Source: Ornithinimicrobium sp. INDO-MA30-4
Lineage (GTDB): Bacteria; Actinomycetota; Actinomycetes; Actinomycetales; Dermatophilaceae
NCBI RefSeq assembly: GCF_021535045.1
Contig: NZ_CP091056.1
Span: forward strand, 930,001-994,000
Direction: 5' to 3'
Length of the DNA: 64,000 nucleotides
Shown here: positions 44,209-54,390 of the stretch, piece after piece
Position numbering within the stretch: the stretch's first letter is position 1
How the letters are laid out: every line of letters begins with the position of its first letter
The notes under the pieces: model-generated
What the model saw: the letters and a program-made list of their open reading frames with translations, nothing else
Database searches by the model: none
What the model was told of the DNA's origin: nothing
Translations under genes and position numbers: made by a program

Positions 44209-45584
44209 ATGCCCTCACGTAAGATTTCTCGTCGCTTGCTAGCCATGACGGCTGGTATGGCGACTGTGACCCTGGCAGCCTGTGGCGGAAGCAGCGATGA
44301 CAGCGGCCCGTTGGCCGACGTCACCAGCAACGTGGACTGCGCTGACTTCGAGGAGTACGGCGACTTGGACGGCAAGTCTGTCTCCGTCTACACCTCGATC
44401 ATCTCCCCTGAAGACCAGCCACACATCGACTCCTACGCACCGTTTGAGACGTGCACCGGAGCCACGGTGGAGTACGAAGGCTCACGTGACTTCGAGGCAC
44501 AGCTTCAGGTTCGCCTTCAGGCTGGCAACCCGCCGGACGTCGCCTACATCATCCCCAGCCCGGCTTGATTGCGACGATCGCTGACGGCTACCCGGACGTC
44601 ATCCAGGAAGTCTCGCCTGCCGCACAGTCCAACGTTGATGAGTTCTACAACGAGGCATGGCGCACCTACGGCTCCGTGAACGACACCTTCTACGGTGCAC
44701 CCCTTGGCGCCAACGCGAAGTCCTTCGTGTGGTACTCCCCGACCGCGTTCTCCGACGCTGGTTACGAGATCCCCACCACACTGGACGAGTTGTACACCTT
44801 GACCGACCAGATGGTCGCCGACAACCCTGACATCAAGCCATGGTGTGCAGGCATCGAGTCCGGTACCGCTACCGGATGGCCGGCCACCGACTGGCTGGAA
44901 GACATGATGCTGCGCACCGCTGGCGTGGATGTCTATGACCAGTGGGTCGCCCACGAGATTCCATTCGATGACCCGGCTGTGGTCACCGCATTGGACGAGG
45001 CAGGCAAGATCCTGAAGAACGACGCCTACGTCAACGGTGGCTTGGGCGGCGTTGAATCCATCGCCTCCACCAGCTTTGGTGACGCCGGCTACCCGATCCA
45101 GGATGGCAACTGCTTCATGATGCGTCAGGCGTCCTTCTACCAGGCCCAGTGGCCTGAGGGCACCGACGTCTCCGAGGATGGCGAGGTCTTCGCGTTCTAC
45201 CTGCCTGGTGAGGCCGCTGACGATAGCCCGCTGCTGGTTGGTGGCGAGTTCACCGTTGCTTTCTCCGACCGTCCCGAGGTTCAGGCCTTCCAGGCTTACT
45301 TGACCAGCCCCGAGTGGTCTGACGTCAAGGCTCAGACGACCGGTGCCGGTTGGATCTCGGCGAACGGTGGTATGGACGCTGACCTCCTGGTCTCGCCCAT
45401 TGACCGTCTGTCCTATGACCTGCTGACGGATGAGGCAACCGAAGTTCGCTTCGATGGCTCGGACCTGATGCCGGCCGCCGTTGGTGCAGGCACCCTGTGG
45501 ACCGCCATGACGAAGTGGATCGCCCCCGGCGACTCCTCTGAATCGGTGCTGGCCGAGGTTGAAGCCAGCTGGCCCTCCAAGTAG
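44209..45584 (+). CDS. ABC transporter substrate-binding lipoprotein (sugar)
   Basis: About 458 residues. A lipoprotein signal peptide (MPSRKISRRLLAMTAGMATV, then TLAAC with the lipidated Cys) is followed by an extracellular family-1 solute-binding domain (LQVRLQAGNPPDVAYI, YNEAWRTYGSVNDTFYGAPLG, CAGIESGTATGWPATDWLED). One frameshift near 44560. It is the binding component for the two permeases downstream; no ATPase gene is present in the operon, as is usual for CUT1 importers that share an MsiK-type ATPase. The sugar is inferred to be a beta-glucoside from the adjacent GH1 enzyme. Confidence 0.9.
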
Positions 45585-45603
45585 GACCTAGCGAATAGAG
45601 AGG

Positions 45604-45644
45604 GTGGCGGGTGCAGATGACTTCGAGTGATCTGCACCCGCCAC
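45604..45644 (+). other. Strong intercistronic hairpin after the binding-protein gene
   Basis: A perfect 15-base stem (45604-45618 with 45630-45644: GTGGCGGGTGCAGAT and its complement) encloses an 11-base loop and is followed by only three T. It sits between the substrate-binding gene and the first permease gene. This is the usual place for a hairpin that lets the binding protein be made in excess over the permeases. Confidence 0.75.
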
Positions 45645-45700
45645 TTTCGCGTAGTAGACACTTCAACCTGCCAATTCACAATCTTTAGGAGGTTTACGCA

Positions 45701-46684
45701 GTGGATTTTCTCCTTGACACCACCACAGCGGGCGAAAAAATCATCGTCATGCTGATCGCGGTCGCGCTCTTTGTCGCGGTCATGGGTTTCGTTTTGTGGC
45801 TCGCTGACAAGCCCAGCGTGCCCCGTTTGGTCACGGTCGCGGGCTTCGTTGGCCCGGCGCTCTTGCTCTTGGTCCTGGGCCTGCTCTATCCGGCGCTCTT
45901 GACCATCATTCAGTCCTTCCAGAGCACAACCAAAGAGTTCGTCTTCCTCGACAACTACGCCACAATTTTTGGCACGCCAAGTTTCCGGACAGTGCTCTTC
46001 AACACCGCGCTCTGGGTCGTCCTGGTGCCGTTGCTCTCGACCGGTTTCGGCCTGATGTACGCCGTCCTGGTTGACCGGGCCTTCGGTGAAAAACTTGCCA
46101 AGACCCTCGTTTTCATGCCGATGGCCATCTCGATGGTGGGGGCATCGATCATCTGGAAGTTCGTCTACGAGTTCCGTCCAGACCAAGCAGGCATCGAGCA
46201 GATTGGTCTGTTGAACCAATTGCTCGTCATGGTTGGGTTTGAGCCCCAGCAGTTCTTGCTCAGCCCGCCACTGAACAACCTGTTCCTCATCGCCGTGATG
46301 GTATGGATCCAGGCCGGTTTCGCGATGACCGTCCTCTCGGCTGCAATTAAGTCCATTCCGGACGAGATCATCGAAGCGGCAAAGATGGACGGAGTCCAGG
46401 GCATGGCAATGTTCCGCTACGTCACGCTTCCGTCGGTGCGTCCGGCAGTCGTTGTCGTGATCACCACCGTGGCGATGGCAACGCTAAAGGTCTTCGACAT
46501 TGTCAGGACGATGACTGGTGGCCAGTTCGAGACATCGATTGTGGCCAACGAGTTCTACAGCCAGAGCTTTAGCTTTGGCCGGCCCGATATCGGTGCCGCC
46601 TTGGCTGTCTTGCTCTTCGTCTTGGTCATTCCGATCATTCTTTACAACATCCGCCAGATGCGACTTTCGGAGGAGCAGCGATGA
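45701..46684 (+). CDS. Sugar ABC transporter permease, MalF type
   Basis: A 327-residue inner-membrane permease of the CUT1 family with an extra N-terminal helix. The EAA loop that contacts the ATPase is EAAKMDGVQGMAMFRYVTLP; helices such as GFVGPALLLLVLGLLYPALL and LFVLVIPIILYNIRQMRLSEEQ are typical. GTG start 45701 with a perfect AGGAGG upstream. It overlaps the next permease gene by four bases. Confidence 0.92.
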   Translation: MDFLLDTTTAGEKIIVMLIAVALFVAVMGFVLWLADKPSVPRLVTVAGFVGPALLLLVLGLLYPALLTIIQSFQSTTKEFVFLDNYATIFGTPSFRTVLFNTALWVVLVPLLSTGFGLMYAVLVDRAFGEKLAKTLVFMPMAISMVGASIIWKFVYEFRPDQAGIEQIGLLNQLLVMVGFEPQQFLLSPPLNNLFLIAVMVWIQAGFAMTVLSAAIKSIPDEIIEAAKMDGVQGMAMFRYVTLPSVRPAVVVVITTVAMATLKVFDIVRTMTGGQFETSIVANEFYSQSFSFGRPDIGAALAVLLFVLVIPIILYNIRQMRLSEEQR

Positions 46685-47625
46685 GCGAAACAACAACTCC
46701 GAAGGCAAAGTCAGCACTTGATGAGGCCGACGCAGTCGCCGGTCCTAGCGAGACACGCAAGCTGTCCCGCAAGGAGCAGCGCTCAGTTGACGCCAAGACT
46801 CGTTTGGCCTCGCCGTGGGCTTCAGGTTTCGCCCTGGTGCTGGCGATTCTCTGGTCCGTGCCCACGTTCGGGCTGTTCGTTAGCTCGTTCCGTCCGGAGC
46901 GCGCTATTAAGACCGAGGGCTGGTGGACGTTCTTCAGCAACCCTGAGGTGTCGCTGGAAAACTACGATGCAGTTCTGAACGGCAACACGGACTTCGCCGG
47001 AGCCTTCTTGAACACCGTGGTCATCACGATCCCGGCCGTGGTCATCCCGATCACGCTGGCTTTGTTGGCTGCCTACGCGTTCGCCTGGATGGACTTCAAG
47101 GGTCGCAACTTCTTGTTCGTGGCGGTCTTTGCCTTGCAGGTCGTCCCGATCCAGATTGCTTTGATTCCGCTGCTCACGCAGTACGTGAACTTCGGTATCG
47201 ACAGTTCGTTGTGGGTCTTGTGGCTGTCGCACTCGATCTTTGCGTTGCCGCTGGCAATCTTCCTGCTGCACAACTTCATGATGGACATTCCACGCTCCCT
47301 CATCGAGGCTGCTCGGGTCGATGGCGCTGGACACGTCAAGATCTTCTTCCAGGTGCTGCTGCCTCTGTTGGTGCCAGCTATCGCGTCGTTCTCGATCTTC
47401 CAGTTCCTCTGGGTTTGGAATGACTTGCTGATTGCTTTGACGTTTGCTGGGCCGGATCTGGCGCCGTTGACGCTGAAGATCGGTGACCTTGCTGGTAGCC
47501 GCGGCTCTGAATGGCAGTTGCTTTCCGCTGGTGCCTTCATCGCCATGGTCGTTCCGCTGGCCGTCTTCCTCGGCCTGCAACGCTTCTTCGTCCGCGGCCT
47601 GTTGGCCGGTGGCGTGAAGGGCTAG
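46681..47625 (+). CDS. Carbohydrate ABC transporter permease, MalG type
   Basis: A 314-residue partner permease. A charged N-terminal tail (about 45 residues) precedes six membrane helices. The EAA loop is EAARVDGAGHVKIFFQVLLP; it ends QRFFVRGLLAGGVKG, the usual MalG-type C-terminus. It starts within the stop of the first permease (ATGA). With the binding protein it forms a CUT1 sugar importer. Frame intact. Confidence 0.92.
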   Translation: MSETTTPKAKSALDEADAVAGPSETRKLSRKEQRSVDAKTRLASPWASGFALVLAILWSVPTFGLFVSSFRPERAIKTEGWWTFFSNPEVSLENYDAVLNGNTDFAGAFLNTVVITIPAVVIPITLALLAAYAFAWMDFKGRNFLFVAVFALQVVPIQIALIPLLTQYVNFGIDSSLWVLWLSHSIFALPLAIFLLHNFMMDIPRSLIEAARVDGAGHVKIFFQVLLPLLVPAIASFSIFQFLWVWNDLLIALTFAGPDLAPLTLKIGDLAGSRGSEWQLLSAGAFIAMVVPLAVFLGLQRFFVRGLLAGGVKG

Positions 47626-47634
47626 TCAGACACC

Positions 47635-48783
47635 ATGACAAATATCTCGGATGTGGCGCGGGTCGCAGGAGTCTCTGTGGCGACTGTGTCTCGCGCCCTC
47701 CGGGGTATCAACACCGTTCAAGAATCGACTCGCCAGCGTGTGCTTGAGGCCGCCGCAGAGCTGGACTATGTCGTCTCCCCCACCGCCGCCTCCCTTGCCT
47801 CTGGCCGCACTCGGGTCATTGGCATCATCACCCCATTCTTAGCGCGATGGTTCTTTGCCAATGCCATCAGCGCAATCGAAAGACGCTGCGCGAGCATGGA
47901 TTCCACGCGCTCCTGATCGATCTTGAAGGCAGTAGCACCTATGACCGACGACAACTAACGACTCAGATGATGAGCAAGCGCGTCGATGGCCTGATCGCCG
48001 TCAACATCCCGTTACAGGATGAAGAGCTCGCTCTTATCACCCGCCTTGATCTGCCATTGGTATCGATCGGCAATCCCGTGCCCGGGTATCCCCTCGTGCA
48101 GATTGACGAGACTCAAACGGTGACCGCTGCCGTCGATCACATCGTCGCGCTTGGGCATGAGCGCATTGGCTACGTTGGCGCGGTCCCCGCTGACTCTGCC
48201 CACACTCTTGTGCCCTATCGACGCCTCAAGGCCTTCCGTGAAGCGCTCGCTGGTCACGCATTAAGCGTCGCTGATGCTTGGTGGTGTCCTGCGATTGGAC
48301 TGCCTCCGACGCAGCGCGTCAGGCCAGACTCCTCTTTGCCGAGCCCGGAGGCCCAACTGCAATTATCGCCGGCAGTGACGAGATGGCTATGGGAGTCATA
48401 TCCGCCGCCGCCGAAGCCGACCTGCGCATACCTGAAGACCTTTCGGTGATCGGGATTGACGATCACTACCTCTCTGAGGTGCTCAAACTGTCGACTGTGC
48501 GTCAAGACGTCCTTACCCAAGGCAGCGCCGCCGCCACGATTTTGCTCCACGAACTGCTTGAGGGCAGTGAAGAGGTTTCCCCTCACTGCCCTCAAACATG
48601 AGTTGCGACCGAGTGCTGACTGTCCCGACTGACTTGGTGCCGCGTCGTACGACTGCACCTCATCGTGGCACGGTCAGCGCTCACTCGTTCCTCGGACTAC
48701 CTCACCTGGAGCGATCTGCCCCACGTGGTGGGCGTCCGCCACGGTCGCCGCCACGCCCGCCAGAGTTCTCTCGGCCACGGTAG
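47635..48783 (+). CDS. LacI family transcriptional regulator
   Basis: Starts nine bases after the permease stop. The N-terminal helix-turn-helix and hinge are MTNISDVARVAGVSVATVSRAL and STRQRVLEAAAELDYV. The effector domain follows: SKRVDGLIAVNIP, VDHIVALGHERIGYVG, AIIAGSDEMAMGVISAA, EDLSVIGIDDHYLSEVL and a final TDLVPRRTTAP. At least three frameshifts (about 47885, 48285, 48585). The true end is uncertain: after RRTTAPHRG the open frame runs on to 48783 into sequence antisense to the helicase gene, so the real stop is probably near 48680. It is expected to repress the beta-glucoside operon in the absence of sugar. Confidence 0.87.
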
Positions 48784-51062
48784 CCGCCACCCGAGCGTCC
48801 TCCGCGGTCTCCGCCACCGTTGCGTCCACGGTAGCCACCGCCACCCGGGCGTCCACCTGGACGGCCACGGCGAGGGGGACGAAGGACATCGTCAAGACGC
48901 GACTGCGGGATCGGCTCGGCGGTCGGGGTCCGGCCACCTGCAGTGCTAATGACTGCCTCATCCTCGGGATTCACGTTCATCGGCGAGGCATCGACACCGG
49001 CGGAGTCCAACATGCGCTGGACCTGACGCTTCTGGTGCGGCAGCGCCAAGGTCACAACAACGCCGTCGGAGCCTGCACGAGCGGTACGGCCAGAGCGGTG
49101 CAGGTAGTCCTTGTGGTCTGCCGGCGGGTCAGCCTGCAGCACCAGGCTGACATCGTCAACGTGGATACCGCGAGCGGCAACATCGGTCGCGACGAGGACC
49201 GGGATCTCACTGCTCTTGAAGCCTTCAAGAACGCGGGTGCGCTGTGCCTGGTTCAGGCCACCGTGCAGGGCCGCCGCGAAGACGCCCGACTCACGCAACT
49301 GCAGAGCCACGCGGTCTGCGCCGAGCTTGGTGCGAACGAAGACGACGGTGCGGCCTTCGCGGTTGGCGATAGCTGCAGTCACCGACTTCTTGTCGTGCGG
49401 GTGCACCAAGAAGACGTGGTGATCCATCGTCGACACGCTTGCCTGAGCATCGTTGGTCGAGTGGGTGATCGGGTCGGTCAAGTACTTCTTGGCGACCTTG
49501 TCGACACCGTGGTCCAAGGTGGCGGAGAACAACAAGCGCTGTCCGTTGTCCGGCGTCAGGTCCAGGATTTCCGAAATTGCCTCAACGAAGCCCATCTCGG
49601 CCATGTGGTCTGCCTCATCCAGAATCGTCACAGCGACCTTGGACAAGTCAGCCGAACGACGCTCAATCAGGTCGGACAAACGGCCTGGCGTGGCAACGAG
49701 GACGTCAACGCCCTCCTCAAGGGAGCGCAGCTGCGGCGTGTAGGACATGCCGCCAGCAATCAACTGCTGACGCAGCTTCAATGCCGACATCAGGGGCGCA
49801 AGGCGTCGTAGATCTGGTTGGCCAGTTCGCGAGTCGGCGTCAAGATGATGGCGTGCGGGCGGTGCGGCGTTGCCCGAGGCATCTCGGCCAAACGGTGCAG
49901 TGTCGGAAGGCCGAAGGCCATCGTCTTGCCGAGCCCGTCTGTCCACGACCCAGAAGGTCACGGCCAGCGAGAGCATCCGGGATGGTGGCAGCCTGAATCG
50001 GGAACGGGTCGGTGATGCCCTGACGTGCCAGCGCTGCGACCAGGTCGGCGTGCAGCCCAAGTGCGGCAAAGCCGTTGTCGCCAGTCACTTCCTTGGCCTC
50101 GGGGCCGCGCGAACGCGGCGCTGCCGAGCCTGCGGCCGGAACTGATGATGCAGCCTGGGGTGCTGCGGTGGTGGTCGGTGCGCTCACTGGGGCCTGTTCT
50201 GTTCGGGCTGGACGCTCATAGCGTGTTGCTTCGTGCGACGCGCGGTCACGGTTGGACGGACGACGCGTCTCGGGACGCTCGTAGCGGTCGGGGCGACCCT
50301 CGCGCTCTTCACGGTGGGTGCGGAAGCTGCGCTCGCCATACCCACGGGTTTGCTCACGGTTGTCATCGCGACCGCGGTAGCCGCCACCCTGACGATCGTC
50401 GCGGCCGCGGTAGCCGCCACCGGAACGGTCATCACGCTGGTAGCCGCCACCAGAGCGGTTGTCGTCGCGGCCGCGGTAGCCGCCACCAGAGCGGTCATCA
50501 CGCTGGTAGCCGCCACCGGAACGGTTGTCGTCGCGGCCGCGGTAGCCGCCACCGGAGCGGTCATCACGCTGGTAGCCGCCACCAGAGCGGTTGTCGTCGC
50601 GGCCGCGGTAGCCGCCACCGGAGCGGTCATCACGCTGGTAGCCGCCACCGGAACGGTTGTCGTCGCGGCCGCGGTAGCCGCCACCAGAGCGGTCATCACG
50701 CTGGTAGCCGCCACCGGAACGGTTGTCGTCGCGGCCGCGGTAGCCGCCACCGGAGCGGTCATCACGCTGGTAGCCGCCACCGGAACGGTTGTCGTCGCGG
50801 CCACGGTAGCCGCCACCGGAGCGGTCATCACGCTGGTAGCCGCCACCGGAACGGTTGTCGTCGCGGCCACGGTAGCCACGTGACTCGGGGGAACGCTCAG
50901 AGCGGCCCTCCGACGGTCGGGATTCGCGGCGGTCTTCCCAAGACGCAGCGGCACGACCACGTGCTTGGCCATTGCGCCGCGGGCGGCGCGCATCTCGTCG
51001 TTCCAACGGGGAGCCTTTTCGCCATTGGAGGGAGCAGAGCTGCCACCCTGCTGACGTTGCAC
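48702..51062 (-). CDS. DEAD-box RNA helicase with Arg/Gly/Tyr-rich repeats
   Basis: About 787 residues. The N-terminal third is disordered and dominated by seven copies of a 22-residue repeat ([10 protein letters not shown] plus [12 protein letters not shown]). The helicase core follows: Q motif and motif I in [19 protein letters not shown] and GRGQTGSGKT, motif [17 protein letters not shown], motif III SATL, and motifs V/VI in [18 protein letters not shown] and [12 protein letters not shown]. The C-terminus is again RGG-rich. Such proteins act in RNA unwinding, ribosome assembly and cold adaptation. I chose ATG 51062 ([20 protein letters not shown]). Frameshifts near 50980, 49945 and 49805. 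Confidence 0.88.
50403..50872 (-). repeat. Seven-copy 66-bp in-frame tandem repeat in the helicase gene
   Basis: The 66-base unit encodes the 22 residues [10 protein letters not shown] followed by [12 protein letters not shown]. Seven copies follow each other with only a few synonymous base changes, for example CCACCGGAACGG versus CCACCAGAGCGG. Degenerate half-units flank both ends. Because the unit is a multiple of three and lacks stops, all frames are open through it, which creates long false ORFs on both strands. Confidence 0.95.
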
Positions 51063-51311
51063 ACGTGCCTGCTTCTTTGGGCAGCACTGTGTCGGGCTTT
51101 CTTGGGCGCGCTAGAGCGCGCGGGCTTTGTGCCATGTAGGCATCGCTCGCTTCTCAAATCATCGAGGTCGGTTCGCCTCAACGCTTTGGAGCGTGTCTGG
51201 TACCTACCTCCAGGCGCTCTCTTTGGCGCCCGATGGGCCTCCAGGATCGGGTCGTCCCGGGGCATGAGGGTCCGACTCACGTGGGCGGACCGTCTGTAAT
51301 GCTACCAGGAG
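51063..51311 (-). promoter_or_regulatory. Leader and promoter region of the helicase gene
   Basis: 249 bases lie between the parE stop and the helicase start, and no open frame here looks real. At 51106-51121 a GC-only stem (GCGCGCT with AGCGCGC, two-base loop) is flanked by two GGGCTTT repeats. Long structured leaders are known for cold-inducible helicase genes, so this may be a regulatory 5' UTR; the parE transcript may also end here. Confidence 0.35.
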
Positions 51312-53408
51312 TTAGGCATCAATTCGGTCACGATCCAGGTCGTGAGCAGAATCGATGATGAACTCCTTACGAGGCGCCACGCTGGACCCCATGAGCAGCT
51401 CGAAAACCTCTTCGGACCTCGCAGCATCGGCCATCGTCACGCGCCGCAGGGTTCGATACCGCGGATCCATCGTGGTTTCGGCAAGTTGGTCTGCATCCAT
51501 CTCGCCAAGGCCCTTGTACCGCTGCATTGGCTGCTTGACCGTGCGGCCACGCTTGTTGAAGGCAGCCACGGTCTTGCGCATCTCGGCCTCAGTGAACGTA
51601 TAGAGCATCTCTTTTTGGCACGGCCGGAAGCATTGACTTCAATGCGGTGCAGCGGAGGCATAGCGGCATAGACCTTGCCTGCTTCAACGAGCGGTCGCAT
51701 ATACCGGAAGAAGAGCGTCAAAAGGAGAGTTCGAATGTGGGCACCATCCACATCGGCGTCCGTCATGATGATGATCTTGCCGTAGCGGGCGAGGTCAACA
51801 TCGAAAGAGCGGCCAGAGCCCGCCCCAATCACTTGAATGATTGCTGCACACTCGGCATTGCTCAACATGTCAGAGACCGAGGCCTTTTGGACGTTCAGGA
51901 TCTTGCCGCGAATTGGCAACAGGGCTTGATACTCGCTCGACCGCGCAAGCTTGGCCGTGCCCAACGCGCTGTCACCCTCAACGATGAATAGCTCTGAGCG
52001 CTCGGTGTCGGTAGTGCGGCAATCGGCCAACTTAGCTGGCAGGGTTGAGGACTCAAGTGCGTTCTTGCGGCGTTGAGTCTCCTTGTGAAGTCGGGCAGAA
52101 AGTCGGGACTTCATCTCCGAAACGACTTTGTCGAGCAGCAAGCTGGACTGAGATTTGTCATGCTTCTTGACCGAGGTGAGCTGCGCGGTCAACTCCTTCT
52201 CGACAACTTTGGCCACAATCTGCCGGGCAGCGGCAGTGCCAAGCACCTCTTTGGTCTGGCCCTCAAACTGCGGCTCAGCAAGGCTCACTGTGACGACTGC
52301 CGTCATCCCAGCCAGGACGTCATCCTTGTCCGGCTTGTCGTTGCCCGCTTTCAGTTTGCGACTGTTGACCTCAATCTGCTTGCGAAACACCTTGAGCAGC
52401 GCTTGCTCAAAACCTGCCATGTGGCTACCGCCCTTGGGCGTAGCAATAATGTTGACGAAACTTTGAACGGTGGTGTCGTAGCCGGTGCCCCAGCGCGCGG
52501 CAATATCGACGACGCACTCGCGTTCTACGTCGGTGGACACCATGTGGCCCCGGTCATCTAGCACCGGGACAGTTTCGGTGAAGGATGCCGCTCCCTGCCA
52601 GCGCCAGGTGTCCGTCACGGCAGGATCTTTAGCTAGGTATTCGACGAACTCGGTGATCCCGCCGTCGTGCACGAAAAGCTCTTCGTGCGGGCCGTCCGCC
52701 CCCGGCGTCCCCGCGATACCGCGCTCATCGCGAATCGTGATCCGTAGGCCAGGCACCAGGAACGAAGTCTGTCGAGCACGGCTGGCGAGATCTTCGTAAG
52801 AGAACTTGGCTCCACGGCCAAAGATCTGCGGGTCTGCCCAGTAGGTGACCCGAGTGCCCGACACACCGCGCTTGACCTTTCCGGTCACCCGCAGTTCAGA
52901 GGTCTTGTCGAAGGGCGCGAAATCGGCTTGGGGTCTTTGCCTCCTGGTCATCGAACGCACCGGGTTCTCCACGGCGGAAACTCATGGAGTGCGTCTTGCC
53001 GGCTCGGTCGACCTCGACGTCAAGGCGAGCCGACAGCGCGTTGACGACTGAGGCACCAACACCGTGTAGCCCACCCGACGCTGCATAGGAGCCACCGCCG
53101 AATTTGCCACCGGCATGCAGTTTGGTGAAGACGACCTCGACGCCAGACAGACCCGTGCGTGGCTCGATGTCTACTGGCACTCCGCGACCGTTGTCGCTGA
53201 CCTCAACGGCGCCGTCGGCCTTGAGCACGATGTCTATGCAATCAGCCACGCCAGCTAGGGCCTCGTCAACCGAGTTGTCGATGATCTCCCACAGGCAGTG
53301 CATCAGCCCGCGGGAGTCGGTTGAACCGATATACATGCCTGGCCGCTTGCGGACAGCCTCAAGCCCCTCCAGGACTTGGAGGTGGCGGGCCGAATAATCG
53401 GTGGCCAT
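51312..53408 (-). CDS. parE: DNA topoisomerase IV subunit B (GyrB/ParE family)
   Basis: ATPase subunit partner of ParC, about 699 residues. GHKL ATPase motifs: [42 protein letters not shown]. The Toprim metal site includes [31 protein letters not shown] and [19 protein letters not shown]. The C-terminal tail has [20 protein letters not shown]. Two frameshifts: near 52940 (ATPase domain) and near 51612 (just after NASGRAKKR, joining [11 protein letters not shown]). ATG 53408 with AGGAGCACTCGTC upstream. It is separate from its presumed partner parC at 10.6 kb. Confidence 0.92.
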
Positions 53409-53629
53409 GACGAGTGCTCCTTGCTGACACGCGAGCCGGACGCCACTGGACGCCCTGCTTGAACTTCCCCTGCTTCAGCAGAGTAACTCTCAGCCCTGAC
53501 ACAGCCGTGCAGAACACTCAATCTCAAAGTTTTTGCTGTGATCCAATCCACAGCGGAGTCCGCCCCGAATGCCTCCATGACCAGCGAGACGACACAACGG
53601 TTTGTCTCCACGTCAACTAGGAGCATTTG
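53409..53629 (+). promoter_or_regulatory. Upstream region of the CHRD gene with an ECF-like promoter
   Basis: 221 bases between the divergent parE and CHRD starts. At 53543-53549 CCAATCC and at 53565-53570 CCGAAT are separated by 15 bases. These resemble the mycobacterial SigK promoter elements (CCATCC and CCGAAT). An ECF sigma gene of SigK type lies 3 kb away. No gene is seen in this stretch. Confidence 0.3.
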
Positions 53630-54384
53630 ATGCGTAAGACACGATTCGGCCCCTCGCTATCGCAGCTATCGTCGGCTTGCCTATGGCCTTTGCTGGCCCA
53701 GCAGCGGCAGAACACGAGCAAGACTTGATGGCGGAACTGACCCAGTTGAACGACTCAGGTGCTTCAGGCACGGCTTACGCCGGCGTGAGCGGCACTGAGG
53801 TGACCATCTCGCTGGAGACCTCCGGTCTTCTCGCAGATGCACCCCACGCCCAGCACATCCACATCGGTGGCACTAACTCCTGCCCCGACCCAAACATGGA
53901 AGGAACCGGCTTTGAAGGTGCTATTCGCACCCTCGACGCAGCGGACTCCTATGGCGGTGTGCAGGTTTCGCTGACCAAGGAGCCCGGCGAGACGGGCCCG
54001 GATGCTGCCCTCGACGTTGCCAACTTCCCCACGGGTGACGCGACATACTCGCGGACGATCGAAGTGTCCCAGGAAGTTGCCGACCAGATCGCAGCCGGTG
54101 ATGGCGTCGTTGTCGTCCACGGTGTCGACCACGATGGCGACGGAGAATACGGCGGCGACATCGAGTCTGACCTGGACCCCTCGTTGCCCTCCGAAGCAAC
54201 TGACCCTGCTGCCTGTGGTGAGCTGAACCCGACCATGGACATGCCCGCTGGCGGTGTCGCCACCGGTGGCGGCTCGACCGCTGGCATGGAGTATGCAGGC
54301 GTCGCAGCCTTCGGTGCTCTCGCACTCGGTGCAGGTGTTGTCGGCATTGCAGCCACCCGTCGTCGCGAGAACGCTTCGAGCTGA
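53630..54384 (+). CDS. CHRD domain protein with C-terminal anchor
   Basis: Secreted protein of about 251 residues. After repair of one missing C near 53648 the N-terminus is a signal peptide (LAIAAIVGLPMAFAGPAAA, cut before EHEQD). The CHRD-like domain contains VSGTEVTISLETSGL, APHAQHIHIGG and VVVHGVDHDGDGEYGG. The C-terminal end has a Gly-rich linker (MPAGGVATGGG), a hydrophobic helix (GVAAFGALALGAGVVGIA) and a positive tail (TRRREN), the layout of a sortase-anchored protein although there is no LPxTG. The class F sortase gene follows after six bases. ATG 53630 has AGGAG upstream. Confidence 0.85.
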
Positions 54385-54390
54385 CCTGAG

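Noticed and set aside
50403..50872. CRISPR-like array
   Set aside because: The repeats are contiguous with no unique spacers, in frame with a coding gene, and no cas gene is near.
50025..51299. Long open frames on the plus strand (424 and 216 residues), one with a signal-peptide-like start and Ala/Val repeats
   Set aside because: They are antisense or off-frame readings of the 66-bp repeat of the helicase gene. The repeat length is a multiple of three and has no stops in any frame.
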